Positions 10,729 to 22,890 of a stretch of DNA of 64,000 nucleotides are shown one piece after another. The DNA comes from Hymenopus coronatus. Taxonomy: Eukaryota; Arthropoda; Insecta; Mantodea; Hymenopodidae. Within the stretch, counting starts at the first letter, position 1. Every line of letters starts with the position of its first letter. The DNA is taken from contig CM060895.1 of the NCBI GenBank assembly GCA_030762935.1, positions 40,043,001 through 40,107,000 on the forward strand, read 5' to 3'. The position numbers were made by a program, and so were the translations under genes. The notes below the pieces were generated by a model. The model was not told the origin of the DNA. It worked only from the letters and a program-made list of their open reading frames with translations, and ran no database searches.

Positions 10729-10862
10729 AAGCAAGTAATAAGACTATTTCTGCTAATTTTTTTCTTGATTAGCACGTAGTAAATAAAAGCATAAGCTTTT
10801 TGACAATAATTTGTTGCGAGATGTAGCGAAAGGCATGTGAATGGAACGCATCAAATTTTTTC
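10729..10862 (+). repeat. Rep-1 copy 5, part 3 of 3
   Basis: Resumes with the duplicated AAGCAAGTAATAA and runs to GGAACGCATCAAATTTTT. Removing the PLE and copy 6 restores one Rep-1 of about 870 bp. Confidence 0.9.
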
Positions 10863-10890
10863 AGATAAGCAGTAGAGCACCTTTGTATCA

Positions 10891-11037
10891 TTTTTTACTT
10901 TCTCTACATGTACTATGTCCTTACATGGTGTATAAAGAAGGTATTGTATTGCACCCAAAATTCGATACTGAAAGTTCACCGGAAATATGTTCTGAGGCCT
11001 CCTGAATAAAAAAAGAAAGTAGTTTTAGAAAAAATGT

Positions 11038-11078
<41 letters not shown>

Positions 11079-11788
11079 TGTGGGCAGCATAGCTCAAAAA
11101 CGAAAAGTCCGTTAAATACCAAACTTGGTATTTTAGCTCAGTATCCTCCTAGGTTGCGTTACGAAGATTTTCAAGAAAATACTCGTACCTCTAACTACCC
11201 TTTACATGGAACATTTTTGGAAATTTTTCACTTTCTCAAAAATGGCTTTAACAATTCTGATTAAAATATCATATATTAAAAATATTTATTTACATGAGAA
11301 AATGCATATCTTGAATTTTATGGGAATAGCCTCTGAAGACATCTTTTTACTGGATGAATTTTGCAAAATGTTGCATAACCGGTAAACCGTAAGAAATAGA
11401 CAAAAACTTACTTAAAGAATGTAGAGCTCGTTAAAACACAGAATTTATTATATACATTTTTTCGTTGAGTTGAATGTTTTTGAGATATTTCTTGTTATTG
11501 ATTTCAGTTTTAAAATACTTTTAACTTTTCTCACACGGGAATTTGTCAACTCCTTTCCATACAAACAAGGAACTTCAATCACATAGCAACCAGCTTTTAA
11601 AATATTTCACTATCGCTTTAGCCTATGGCACTCCCTTATTTTCCTCCTACTTACAAGGAAGTAAGCAAAATGGTCATTTCTGCTATTTTTTATCTATTAG
11701 CAAGAAGTTAAAAGAAGAATAAGCTTTTTAAGAAAAAATTGTGGCAGAGATGTAAGAAAGCCATGAGAATGAAGCACATCAGATTTTT
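10891..11788 (+). repeat. Rep-1 copy 7, full length
   Basis: TTTTTTACTTTCTCTACATG at the left end, palindrome slightly expanded, a pure TG repeat at 11038-11077 and the 3' end GCACATCAGATTTTT. The 3' subterminal repeat has drifted to TGTAAGAAAG. Confidence 0.92.
11038..11077 (+). repeat. (TG)n microsatellite inside Rep-1 copy 7
   Basis: About 19 units at the same internal position where other copies carry 4-6 units. Confidence 0.95.
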
Positions 11789-12895
11789 ATAAATACACAC
11801 ATAAAGACCGGTGGGATATCTCTACCTTTGTTCGGTGATTCTGCAGAAGCTTGTCGTGAGCTTTATTGTTATTAATTTAGGTTTTTTTAATATTTTATAC
11901 CTTAACCTTACCTTTCAACGTGCGTTAAACTGCTTGGTGCACTTGAAAAGGTTGAAAATGTTGGTGCGAGTTCTCGAAGCCATTCGTAACAACCGTCTGT
12001 TTTTTTTTTTTTTTTTTTTTTACACCCTTCGTACAAAATTCTTTATTGAACAACATCTATATTAATAGCATTGTTTCCCTGAAAACAATGAAAACAACAC
12101 TAATTTGGAAATACAGCTACAATATGTGGGACAATTCGATAACTTTTCAAAGGGCCGATGTTTAAATGTTGATTTTATGTTACTCTCCCTGTGGACTCCA
12201 CAACAGAGCTGCCAAAAGGCTTAATCAAAACCCCATCAGATTCATTATCGAATCCCGTCAGAAATTGACCAAAAATTACAAAATGTTCTTCAGAAAAACA
12301 CCAACATAAGAATGTTCACCCTCTTATTACAGCAGCGCATTCAGGATTTGATTCTAGGGAAGGGGGTGACATTTTAAAAAAGTCTTCCCCTATGGTATCA
12401 GAAACCTTGGAAGCACGCCGATTACGTCATAAAATAAAATAATGTTTATTAAAACTGAAAATATAGCACATTTACTTGAGGGTCTCTAGGTAGTTTTATC
12501 CCCGAACCACCATCTCTTCGCTGCGCGTTTATTTTGCTGAGCTATGACTAAAAATAACCGGTAGGTTACTCTACAGGAAGAAATCCAAAGGCACTCTTTT
12601 CCAGTCAGATTTTGTTATGCAATTTTATATGCCACGATTATTATTTTATTTTTATTTATCTTTGTTGCTCACTTTCTCCTTATTTCATAGTTATTAATTC
12701 TATTGCATCATTACTTTTTATTTTATTTATTACAAATATTTTGCATTATTATTATGGTTCGTCTAAATGGCAATCTCACATGCAGGGAAAGCTATAAGGA
12801 ATGATTCCTTTCTAAATAAAAGTTTGGACAGTCAAATGAAAAATATACCTAACTAGCTCAGTTTCGCATATTTGCTTACAAGCTCAAATAAGGGC
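11789..12895. other. Unassigned interval
   Basis: Contains a T-run at ~12000-12020. The segment 12030-12560 is non-repetitive within the window, but no frame on either strand is convincing. 12610-12770 is T-rich low-complexity. Confidence 0.4.
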
Positions 12896-13732
12896 CACAT
12901 TTTTTACTATCTCTACTCGTACTATGTACATAGTGCGTAGATAAGGTATTGCATTCCACCCAAAAATTCGATACCAAGATTTCACCGGAAATAAACGTTT
13001 TAGGATCCCTGTATCCATAACGCATTTTTAGAAAAAGGTCCGTATGTATGCCCGTGTGTCTGTGAACACAACTCAAAAACGAAAAGTCGCTAAAATACCA
13101 AACTTGATATAAGTTTAGTATCTTCTAAGGATGCAACATGAAGATTTTGAGGAAAATCCCCCCAACTCAAACTATCCTTTACATGGAAAAAAAATGTTTT
13201 TTTCTTCTCAAAATGGCTGTAACAATTTTGATTAAAATACCTTATATTAAATATATTTACACGACAAATATAATGTATATCTTGAATTTTCTAGGAATAT
13301 CCTCTGAAGACCTCTTTATTCTGAATGAATTTTGCATAACAGGTAAACCGTAAGAGATAGAAAAACAATATGCAGTTCTCGTTGAATCACACAATTTATG
13401 CCATATACATTTTTTTCGTAGGATTGACCATTTTTGAGATATTCCTTGTTATTGGTTTCAGATTTAAAATACTTAAACCTTTTCATACACGGTCATTTGT
13501 CAACCCCTGGCAATGCAAACAAATGGATTTCAACAACATGGCAACCATTTATTAAAACATTTGACTATCACTTTAACCAAGTGTTTTCCCTTCTAGTTGT
13601 AAGAATGCAAATAATAAAGACAAATTCTGATAATGTTTATCTTGATTACTATGAGGTAGATAGAAGAAAATGCATTTTAACAATAATTTGTTACAGAGAT
13701 GTAGAGAAAGTCATGTGAAACATGTTTTTTTA
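12896..13732 (+). repeat. Rep-1 copy 8
   Basis: Full 5' end with palindrome TACTATGTACATAGTGCGTA. The microsatellite is reduced to a few TG. The 3' hairpin region is shortened to CATGTGAAACATG, which changes the loop. Confidence 0.88.
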
Positions 13733-15135
13733 AAAATTTAAAAAAATGAACAAATTGAAGATTTCTATAATTTTATTTTAAAATTTAACGGTACAATTTA
13801 AAACCTTCAGCTTTCCCGCCTACCGCTAACAGAAAACTTTCCGCCGCTAAGTATACGAAACCTACAGATTTGACGGAAAACTGCTGTCATTGGCAAGCCT
13901 CCTCTGCAGTGTGATGAACTCGACATATTGTGAAGATAAGCATTTGCATAATCTCAACTTTATCCTGCTGTTTTAGGTTGAAGTTTGTAAACATAGTAAT
14001 GTGGCTTTCAGTTGTTTACTGACACGTTTAGCGAACTGGAAAGATGAAAACGTAATTTGAATATAAAGCCAAAATATTTTATGCACACTTCAGCTTAAAA
14101 CAGCTAATCTCCTAAATCGCTTTTAATAATTGTAGCATTTTTGGTGTTATACATAATCTTCGAAGATAAAACCTGGTTGTTTACAAGAATGTGAAGGTAG
14201 ATTTTCCTACGCTTAATGTCCCAGCATTCTTCTTATTGAGCAACTATTATACTGCAGTACTGCTTTGTTTGATCAGAGTTTCTAACAAAAGATTACATTG
14301 GAACTTTTTTAGCTCAAACCACATCTTCGTTTCATTTTATGATTTAGTTAGCGATATCGGCTCATTATTTACTTCACCAAATGTGTGTCCATCGCTAAAA
14401 ATTGAGGCAGTACTAACGTCTGCAAGAACAATTAATAAGATAGTCTAAATAAATATATACAGTGTAGAAATAAGATTATATTGTTAGAGGATGTTAGCAT
14501 AAGCATAGTTATAAGGGAGTAGATATAACAAACTGTACACGTCATAAAAGAGTAATCTCTCGCAAGGTTTTTGTGGACTAAATTCCCGGAGCTTGGTTGA
14601 AACGTTTATAAAAGGATGTTCTTGAGTTAAAAAGATTACGCAAGTCTTGAAGGAGTTTTGAAATAATAAAAATGTGAAAGTTAGTGAGGAACTGACAGTC
14701 TTGAGATACTAGGATATTTGTATGGACTCGTGAGAAGAGACGCTACTGAGAGCAGGAAGACTAGCCAATCAGATCATAGTTTTAATGTTCATACAGAATA
14801 GGTGTTTGAATATATTCTACAGAGTCGCAGTTCTCAAGACAGTTCGCCCACAGTTATTGTACATACATTCATTTATTTTCATTTATTATACAGTAAAGTC
14901 GTTTTAGGTAGAAGTGCATTTAATTGTTCTCACACCTTATTACAGATTACTTACGTAAACGTGAAATCAGTTCGTTTTACCGTTCAAGCCCTGTTATGAG
15001 ATACTTGCTCGACCGAGGAGCCCAACTATCTTGAGCAAATATATGCATAAGATATTAAAAACATAGTTTAAAATATAACAATAATTCAGCGATAACTAGG
15101 AGTAGGAAGCAACACCGCAAATTTCACTTCTTACC

Positions 15136-15201
<66 letters not shown>

Positions 15202-15519
15202 CTTCAAACAAGCCTCACAAAATCCACAGAAATAATCTCTAATTAATTATGCTATTTGATTCCAGTAAACAAGTAGCGATGGTTAGTCAAGGTAACATGA
15301 TTAACGATTCGAGCTTTTAGAAAGGTGGATGAGAAATGACTTACAGCCCTGAAGTATAAGACATCCACAACATTTATGTTAAAACGTTTGTTGTGAAACA
15401 GACTCTGAAACGAATCCTGTTTCTTACAAGCTTGTCCGCAGATATGTGACCCTCCGCGCACAATTCCCTTCCCCTTTCCCCTGATTGGCTAAGCACACCT
15501 TTGGATAGCGATATAACTC
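13733..15519. other. Unassigned interval with (AG)n tract
   Basis: The frame at 14191-14448 (85 codons, +) and other short frames have no recognisable domains. A (GA)n microsatellite lies near the right side. Nothing shows a splice or promoter pattern. Confidence 0.4.
15138..15200 (+). repeat. (AG)n microsatellite
   Basis: Uninterrupted AG repeat of about 31 units, not attached to a Rep-1 copy. Confidence 0.95.
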
Positions 15520-16054
15520 TAGATCCAAAAAGTCTCGTAGCGTTTGTTTTGTCTTTAATGTATGCAAAACCAAGGAGATTTTATTTTTAGGAGTTGGCAA
15601 CGTCCATGACGACTCTTCATTTCAATTTTCATTCTAATAATGCGTTTGTCTTTGCTTGGCAACTAGTTTTTGTTGTGTATGCATGCTCGTTTATCACATT
15701 TCATAATGTCGGCAACGCAGCACGTTCGGACATAAACACATCTCCTTAGAGACGTTGAAAATGATGAAAGAAGCTTATGGTGAAGCAGCGATGAAGAAAA
15801 CTCAAGTGTATGATTGTCATAACGTTTCAGTCAAAAGTTTCGAACGCTGAAGAAATTGCTGTATGTGCATACGACAAGGGCACCACGACAGATATCTGAA
15901 AATGGCTTCCAGGAGTGCTTCAATCTCTTTACACGCAGTGGTAGAAGTGTGTCACTGCGCAAGGGAATTATTTTGAAGGAAATTATGTGTAAATACCCTT
16001 ATGGTAATTTGTTTGTGTGTTATTTGCCATTCCGGGAACTTTTTTGATGTGGTA
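15520..16054 (+). mobile_element. mariner-derived MITE, copy A
   Basis: About 535 bp starting at a TA. Its imperfect inverted ends match the partner copy at 44.1 kb: the right end reads TTCCGGGAACTTTTTTGATG, and the cognate left end, best preserved in the other copy, reads ATTCAAAAAATCCCCGGAAT. Inside, MSATQHVR and MMKEAYGEAAMKKTQVY are the N-terminal DNA-binding region of a mariner transposase. These are joined directly to KCVTAQGNYFEGNYV, its C-terminal tail. The whole DDE catalytic core is deleted and there are stops, so it could only move with a transposase supplied in trans. Confidence 0.8.
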
Positions 16055-16774
16055 TATACAAATACCATAGAGTGCAAAGTCAGGCGACAAAAACGATATC
16101 AACACAGTCATGATTTCGTTATTCGAGAGGCAGATTTAACACGAAAGATACTACTATATATCAGATATACATATGGTATATATTGCTGATAAAATTTATG
16201 CGACTCTTATTACAAATATATTTGATTCATGCTCTATGAAAATGGAAATTTGACACCTTTTTCGGATATATTAACTAAATATTGATCTTAAAAAAGCAAA
16301 TATTTTGTATCGCATAACCGCACATTCCACTACAGTAACCAATGAGAAGTGGACTGCAGTGACTTTCAAATGGGATGGGGTTTGTCCTTAAGGCCACCAG
16401 GCCGGCAGCCAATCAGAGTGCTGCTGTTTTGACATATTACATTCGCGCTTAACTGGGACAAAATATTCAAATTCTACCAAAAATAATTAAGGGGTAATGT
16501 TCATAGCAGAACTGTAAAAACCACAGATTTTTAGCTCAAATAGTTTTCATAACACACATGAATAAACATTATGTCGCCAGTCAGATTTGCATGCTCAGGG
16601 TGCGAGTGAGAGGAAAATGAAAAGAGTTGGGGGGGGGGGGGTAGCGGCCGGCAACGCAGAGCACAATAACGCATCTCATTCGCCAGAGATTAGAATTCTT
16701 CCGCTTTGAAAAACATAATAGTCATGTGGCAGGTGGCAGTTAACAGATACAAGGCAAACGTACATGGAACAATT
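16055..16774. other. Unassigned interval with G-run
   Basis: AT-rich with a (G)n tract at ~16629-16641. No gene or known repeat end seen. Confidence 0.4.
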
Positions 16775-17040
16775 CTTTATGGTTTCAGCTTTGAAAAACT
16801 TATACTTTTCTCATACAGGAATTTGTCAACTCGTGTCCTTACAAAGGAACTTCTGTCACATAGCACCAGCTTTTGACTATCACTTTAACCTATTGTACTC
16901 CCTTATTCCCTCCAAGGAAGCAAGCAATAAGACTATTTTTTCTCAATTAGCATGAAGTAAATAGAAGCATAAGCTATTTAATAATAATTTGTTGCACATA
17001 TGTAGAGAAAGTCATGTGAATGGTACATATAAGATTTTTT
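16775..17040 (+). repeat. Rep-1 copy 9, 3' end fragment
   Basis: Only the last ~265 bp, from GGTTTCAGCTTTG to GGTACATATAAGATTTTTTT. Confidence 0.85.
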
Positions 17041-17106
17041 TGGTGGTATACAATCCTTCTCTGACTACTATATACCTTTATGTACATACAGACTAGATAA
17101 AGTAAT
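17041..17106 (-). repeat. Rep-1 copy 10, palindrome-end fragment
   Basis: ATACAATCCTTCTCTGACTA and an eroded palindrome around TATGTACATA. Only the extreme end is left, joined tail-to-end with copy 9. Confidence 0.6.
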
Positions 17107-17279
17107 ACCTTTTCTTGACCTGTGTGACCTTGGGCAGTGACGTATTCGGCGGGCTGAGGTGTTACGAGAATCGAGACAGCACTCGCTCAACCGTTGCATT
17201 TAATGTCTAAGCGGTCAAAACACAGACACTGCGAAAGATCGTTGGGAAGCTAAGACACTCGTCGGTGAAATTTATAATA

Positions 17280-17929
17280 AAAAAAAATCCCTGATGTGTT
17301 CCATTCACATGACTTTCTCTATATATCTGCAACAAATTATTGTTAAAAAACGTATGCTTCTATTTACTTCATTCTAATCGAGAAAAAAGTGATAGTCAAA
17401 AGCTGGTTACTGTGTGACTGAAGTTCCTTTGTTTGTAGGGACAGGAATTGTTAAATTGTTAAATTCCTGTATGAGAAAAGTATTTTTTTAAAGCTGGAAC
17501 CAAAAACAAGGAGTATCTCAAAAACGACCAACTCCACGAAAAAAATGTATATAAGATAAATTGTGTGTTTTAAGGTGCTCTACATTTTTTGTGTTGTAAG
17601 CTTTTGTCCATCTCTTACGGTTTAGCAGTTATGCAAAATTCTGTAAAATTCATCCAGAATAAAATAGTCTTCAGAGGCTATTCTCAGAAAATTCAAGATA
17701 TACATTTTATTTGCAAGGTAAATATCTTTAATATTCGAAATGTTAATCAAAATCGTTAGTGCCATTTTTGAGAATCAACATTTTCGAAAAAAGTTCCCAG
17801 TAAAGGGTGGTTTTGGTTGGGGGGGGGATTTTTCTCAAAATCTTCATGTCGCATCCCTGGAAGATACTAAACTTCAATATAAACTTTGGTATTTTACAGA
17901 CTTTTCATTTTTGAGCTATCGTGCTCAGA

Positions 17930-17975
<46 letters not shown>

Positions 17976-18114
17976 CCCTTTTCTGAAAATGCTTTTTTTG
18001 GTTACAGGGGACCCTAAAAAATATATTTCCGGTGAAATCTCGGTACCGAATTTTTGGGTGGAGAACAATATCTTCTCTATACACTATGTACATAGTACGT
18101 ATAGAGAAAGTAAA
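17280..18114 (-). repeat. Rep-1 copy 11, full length
   Basis: CCTGATGTGTTCCATTCACA at the left end, a pure CA repeat at 17932-17972, and palindrome GTACATAGTACGTATAGAGA at the right end. Confidence 0.93.
17932..17972 (+). repeat. (CA)n microsatellite inside Rep-1 copy 11
   Basis: About 20 units, at the standard internal site of the element. Confidence 0.95.
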
Positions 18115-18139
18115 AAAAGAATATTTAGCTTTTTTATTT

Positions 18140-18970
18140 TAGTCTTCTTATGTAAACTTGCACATAAGATAGAGAAGGTATTGTATTCCACCCAAAATTC
18201 GATATCGAGTTTCATCGGAAATATATATTTTGTGGCCCCCTGAATTATAAAAAGCATTTTAGGGAAAAATCAGTTTGTGTCTGTGAACAGCATTAATCAA
18301 AGGCGAAAAGTCCGTTAGATACCAAACGTGGTAGGTATTTAATCTCTCTCAAGGATGCAACGGAGATTTTCAAGACCCCCATCCCCAAACTACCCTTAAA
18401 TGGAAGTTTTTTCATTTATTGAAAAATGGTTCTAACGATTTAATTAAAATACAATAAATTATAGATAGGTTCACGACAAAATGTATATCTTGAATTCCCT
18501 GGGAATTCTGAATACCTGTTCATTCTGGATGAGTTTTGTCGAAGTTTGCATAACTAGTAAACCGTAAGAAATACACAAAAATTTACTACACAAAAAATGA
18601 ATATCTTATTAACACATACAATTTATGTCATTAATATTTTTGTTGTAGATTTGACCGTTTCTGAGATAATCCTTGTTATTGGTTTCAATTTTAAACTAGC
18701 TACGGAACTTTTCTCAAACGGAGTCCTTTCTTTTCGTCTCTCTTCTGTTTTGCTGGCAATACAAAGCGAGCCGAACTTCAATTGGTCACATTTTAAAAGA
18801 TCTGACCATCGCTTTAGCTTAGTGTATTCCTTTATTTCCCTTCTTCTCACAAGGAAGCAAGTAATAAGACCATTTCTGCTGATGTTTATCTAGATAAGCA
18901 TAACGTAGATGAAAGAGTAATCTTTTGAAGGAAAGTTTGTTTGTGGAACACATAGTCATGTGAATGCAAT

Positions 18971-18975
<5 letters not shown>
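18140..18975 (+). repeat. Rep-1 copy 12
   Basis: Head-to-head with copy 11, about 26 bp apart. The left palindrome arm is scrambled (CTTATGTAAACTTGCACATA). The 3' end has lost the terminal CATCAGATTTTT and runs into a TA repeat. Confidence 0.82.

Positions 18976-19017
<42 letters not shown>
18976..19017. repeat. (TA)n microsatellite
   Basis: About 20 TA units abutting the degraded 3' end of Rep-1 copy 12. Confidence 0.95.
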
Positions 19018-19021
<4 letters not shown>

Positions 19022-19442
19022 AATGTGTCCGTTGCAATAGTGTGCTAAACATTTATGTTTATGCTACATTTAAGCGTAGTTTTGACAGTAGAGGAAACTT
19101 TAGAAAGAAATGGCCAAGGTGACATAATTCCAAAGTCGTAACATCTCTGGCATTTGTCCAGGACCTTCATTCACCACCTGATTCTACATTACCTTGCACT
19201 GTTGAAAGGTCAAGAGGCAACACATGCCCATAAATTCCCCGCACTCTACAATTGGATGCTGGAAGAGGAATTTTAGTCAGGAAAAAAGTAAAAGCAGACC
19301 ACAAGGAGTTTCTTAGAGCCATCGTCCTTAGCAGTGTAAGCAAACATTTAAACGTAAAAATCTGATGTGTTCATTCGTACAACTTTAATAGCTACCTTAT
19401 TTAGTTTTATATAGCTGTTAAAATCTGTGCTTGCTAAAGCTT
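19018..19442. other. Unassigned interval
   Basis: No domain, repeat end or tRNA-like box recognised. Confidence 0.4.
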
Positions 19443-20170
19443 ATTTTTACTTTCTCTGCTTCGTACGTAGTGCACAGACACCTATTGCATTCCTCCCAAA
19501 AGTTGGACATCGAGATTTTACTGGCAACACACGTTATAGGGTCTTCTAAATGTGTGCGCATATAGAGCATAGCTCAGCAGCTTCCAAGGATCCGACCAAA
19601 CATTTTCAAGAAAATCCCACACCCCAAACTACCCTTTCTCACAAAATGGTTAACGATTTTAACAGAAATACCACGTATTAAACATTAGCATGACAAATGT
19701 GTATCTTGAATATCCTCTTCATTGTGAGATACAAGAAAAGTTCCTGCAAAAAAATGTAGATCTCTTAAAAACACACAATTTATCTCATATACATATTTTG
19801 AGTAAAGTTAATGTTTGCCAAGATATTCCTTACTTTTTTTGTTTCAACTTTAAAATACTTATGATTTGCTCAAACATGATATTCCATTATTTTCATAGTA
19901 CTTTGGTGTTACTCCTAGGCATCCCGAGAGACTTTAATCGCAATTGCATCATATAGCAATCATTTTTTAAAGTTTTTGTCTATATTACTTTATTAGCCCC
20001 TTATTTCCCTTCTACATACAAGGAAGTAATTAACAAGACCATTTCTTTTAATGTTTTTTTTTTTTTTCTGGATTAGCATGATGTGGATACAAGAATAATC
20101 TTCTGTAAGGATAGTTTGTATGTGGAACAGCTAGAGAAAGCCATGTTAATGGGACACATCATATTTTTTT
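19443..20170 (+). repeat. Rep-1 copy 13, old, internally deleted
   Basis: Has the TTTTTACTTTCTCTGC end and the CACATCATATTTTTT end, but the microsatellite region is shortened and substitutions are frequent. Confidence 0.8.
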
Positions 20171-20440
20171 CTATAAATGTTTGCAGAAATAGTTTCATAC
20201 GCCTGTAGGAACAACCGGATTACAAGAGGATGAGCTATAGTTCCAATTTCAAAAAATGGCTCTGAAATTCAATAATTCTGATATAACATCGCCAAAAACA
20301 ACGAATGGTGATAGGATTCCAAATGACAAAAGTATTGAAACATTTGAACAACTACAAATATCAGATAAGTGGAAATTAGAAAAAATCATTTGTTTTTAAG
20401 ATGTTTACAATAGTTGTGTTAGATTTTTGTCTATCTAATA

Positions 20441-20715
20441 TATTTTAACAGCTACACAGCAGGATACAATTAAGTGGTTTTCATGAAGTGGATTTCCATT
20501 CGTGGAAAATTCAGGATATGCATTTTAGTAGTCATGCAACTGCCTTGAAGGTATATTATTGTTTTCAGAATCCGTTTCTGAGAAAACATAAAATACCTAA
20601 AATGTTTTCATGCAAATAGTAATTTGTAGCCGAGAAATTTTTCTTGAGAATCTTCATGTGATATTCTTGGAAGATACTGAACTTAAATACTAAATTTGTT
20701 ATTTATCACTCTTAC
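20441..20715 (-). repeat. Rep-1 copy 14, old internal fragment
   Basis: Recognisable only through AAAATTCAGGATATGCATTT and GGAAGATACTGAACTTAAAT. Both ends are lost. Confidence 0.6.
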
Positions 20716-20912
20716 TTTTTACTAAGTTCTTCTTTCTTTCTCTCTTAATATTATAAAAGAGAGAAAAGAGTAACACCGACACAAATGTAACTACGTTTAA
20801 CTAACCTCTTAGGGTGTATGCACCGGTGCATTGCCCGGACTAAGGTGCAAAAGATGATTTAGCTAGATTGACCAGAGTGCAAACCCCACTCCTAGATGTT
20901 GAGCAATAGTGA

Positions 20913-20936
20913 TGTGTATGTGTGTGTGTGTGTGTT

Positions 20937-20978
<42 letters not shown>
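20913..20978 (+). repeat. (TG)n followed by (CT)n
   Basis: About 11 TG units, a TTTG break, then ~20 CT units. Confidence 0.95.
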
Positions 20979-20982
<4 letters not shown>

Positions 20983-22069
20983 ACTTGTCCTGATACTCCT
21001 GTATTCTCCTTCCTTACCTTCTCCACTGTTTCTTTCTCACTGCCGAGCGGAGCGATTCCCGGTGCCAGAAGCTTGAACCTCTGTCTGCATGCATGCGTTT
21101 TACACGTTTGAGAGGGCTTGAGCTAAACTAAAAGTTATAGAAGGTTTAACAATTTCAATTATTTCACCACTGCAGAAATTAAGTTACTCGGTATTCTCAT
21201 TATTTCAAAACTATCGGGTGGCATTTAGCATATTTATTTTGGCATGTTAATTCCATTTCACGAGCCTTTACAACATTGTAGTGCTAAGAGGTAATGGTGA
21301 TGATTCTATATAAAAAATCTTTATGCAATCCTAGTATTAAAACGGCGTATTATGACTGTATATATCGTGCGAAATTACCCTATTTCTGGCACCAGTGCCA
21401 GAAAATGAATGACATAATTACCATGGCAACAAGATAGCAATGGTATCACGTACAATATAATTTTCTCCGAAATGTCTGTAAGAAAACCCGAAATCGTCAC
21501 TCTCGCTAGTACGGCAACATTAAAACACAAGAATCATCTCATTAAATTTATTTTAAAATCAAAACCAATAACAATATACTTTGATTTTTCTGGAATTAAC
21601 AAACTCTCAGCATTCTTGACTTCGTTCAAAATGTCAAGCGGAATACAATCCATATTTTCAATGATTTTATCATTTCCTAGTGAATGAAACATCTGCTTAG
21701 CAACCATATTACGTCATACATGATCTGATACATTACAATTTTTCATTTAGCAATTTTTATTAATTAATTTTAGATATTTTAATACTAATATTACATAAAA
21801 CGTGTGTATCACGTGTGTCTCATTATAATGCTTATAAACGTCCTATATTCGGTCATAATCAGTTCATCATTCGTCATCATAATGCACTAGTTACACATTT
21901 ACGTGCTGAACAAATTTCTGGTATCTAAAGAATACAAAATGAAATTAATTTAAACGTCATTCGAAATTTACTAGTATATCTGTGAACGCTAGCTAACTTC
22001 AAATATTTTAATAACTAACAGTATGTGCAGTAACACTCGCGTTATATGTTTACAGCGAAGCTTTAACTG

Positions 22070-22078
22070 GTCTGTCTG

Positions 22079-22136
<58 letters not shown>
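22070..22136 (+). repeat. (TCTG)n/(CT)n microsatellite
   Basis: Short TCTG and TCTCTG units grading into a pure CT run. Confidence 0.95.
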
Positions 22137-22137
<1 letters not shown>

Positions 22138-22399
22138 ACACCACAAACATATAACCTGTTTCTTATGTTTATATTGTTGATAGAGACTTTTCTTTTGTTT
22201 TACAGGTGTCTGGTTCAATCCTCGGTTGGCCTTCGGAAGTTTTTCTTACATAAAATATTCCTCGGTATGTTTAGGGTTGGCATGTGAATGACAGTGATGC
22301 CAAGTGTTATTCCAGTTATTTAATAACCAAATAGCCAATATCAACACCGCCACTAGACAAGATACAGGTAGGCTGATTTTTTAATAGTGTCAATAATGC

Positions 22400-22762
22400 C
22401 GTGAATGGGAACCAGGTAATATCAGGTTAGATGCCCACCTTTCCTCAGAGTAAATAAACTCGTCCTTGCCCCTCGATGCCCGTGTGCAGCGCCAACAATG
22501 TTGCAATTTTGAACAAGCGCTCGTGGAATACGCTGCAATGATTTCGAAGATCGGAGGAATTGGCTGAAAATGGAGAATGTAGTCCCTGAGACTTAATCTG
22601 GAGAACAATAGGAATGGTAAAGTACTTCCCAGCTCCAAGAATTAAACAGACCAGTCCAGCTCCTGCTGCATGCGCCTTTGCATTGTTATGTAGAATGATA
22701 GTTAAGTTATTCAGGAAGTGCCATCGATGTTTTAAGAGTCTGTTAACATTCGATCTCATCCC
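22400..22762 (-). pseudogene. mariner transposase C-terminal relic 1
   Basis: Minus-strand residues IILHNNAKAHAA match the second catalytic block of mariner (normally LHDNA..H), with the Asp replaced by Asn. After a frameshift, WSWEVLYHSYCSPD continues the family pattern up to the YSPD motif, and another frame gives SLRDY at the third-Asp position, 33-34 residues after the second. Further down, KLQHCWRCTRASRG is compatible with the tail. Several frameshifts and a lost catalytic Asp make it inactive. Confidence 0.65.
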
Positions 22763-22890
22763 TAAAATGAAAGAACCACTTCGTGGGATCCGCAGTTTAT
22801 GACGTTCTCCAGGCAGTATCCAACAGCTTCCACATCGCTAGGAACACGTGGCGATTATGTCGAAAGTCTGCAAAACTTAAAACCTTGTGT
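22749..22890 (+). pseudogene. mariner transposase C-terminal relic 2 (opposite strand)
   Basis: Plus-strand FDLIPKMKEPLRGIR is the conserved block just after the third catalytic Asp in mariner transposases. After a deletion come QQLPHR-stop-EH and, one frame over, GDYVESLQN, the standard tail. It abuts relic 1 but points the other way, so the two pieces cannot be one simple copy. Either an inversion occurred or one mariner landed in another. Confidence 0.7.

Larger units (their letters stand above)
20716..22389. other. Low-repeat interval with two microsatellites and an X-box-like site
   Basis: Contains (TG)n/(CT)n at ~20913-20978 and a TCTG/(CT)n tract at ~22070-22136. ATTACCATGGCAAC at 21417-21430 fits the RFX X-box pattern, but no gene start is evident beside it. 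The plus frame at 21472-21687 (71 codons) is unrecognised. Confidence 0.4.

Noticed and set aside
17740..18243. 167-codon frame with a His-Thr repeat
   Set aside because: It is Rep-1 sequence including the CA microsatellite. Homologous frames in other copies are broken, so there is no conserved protein.
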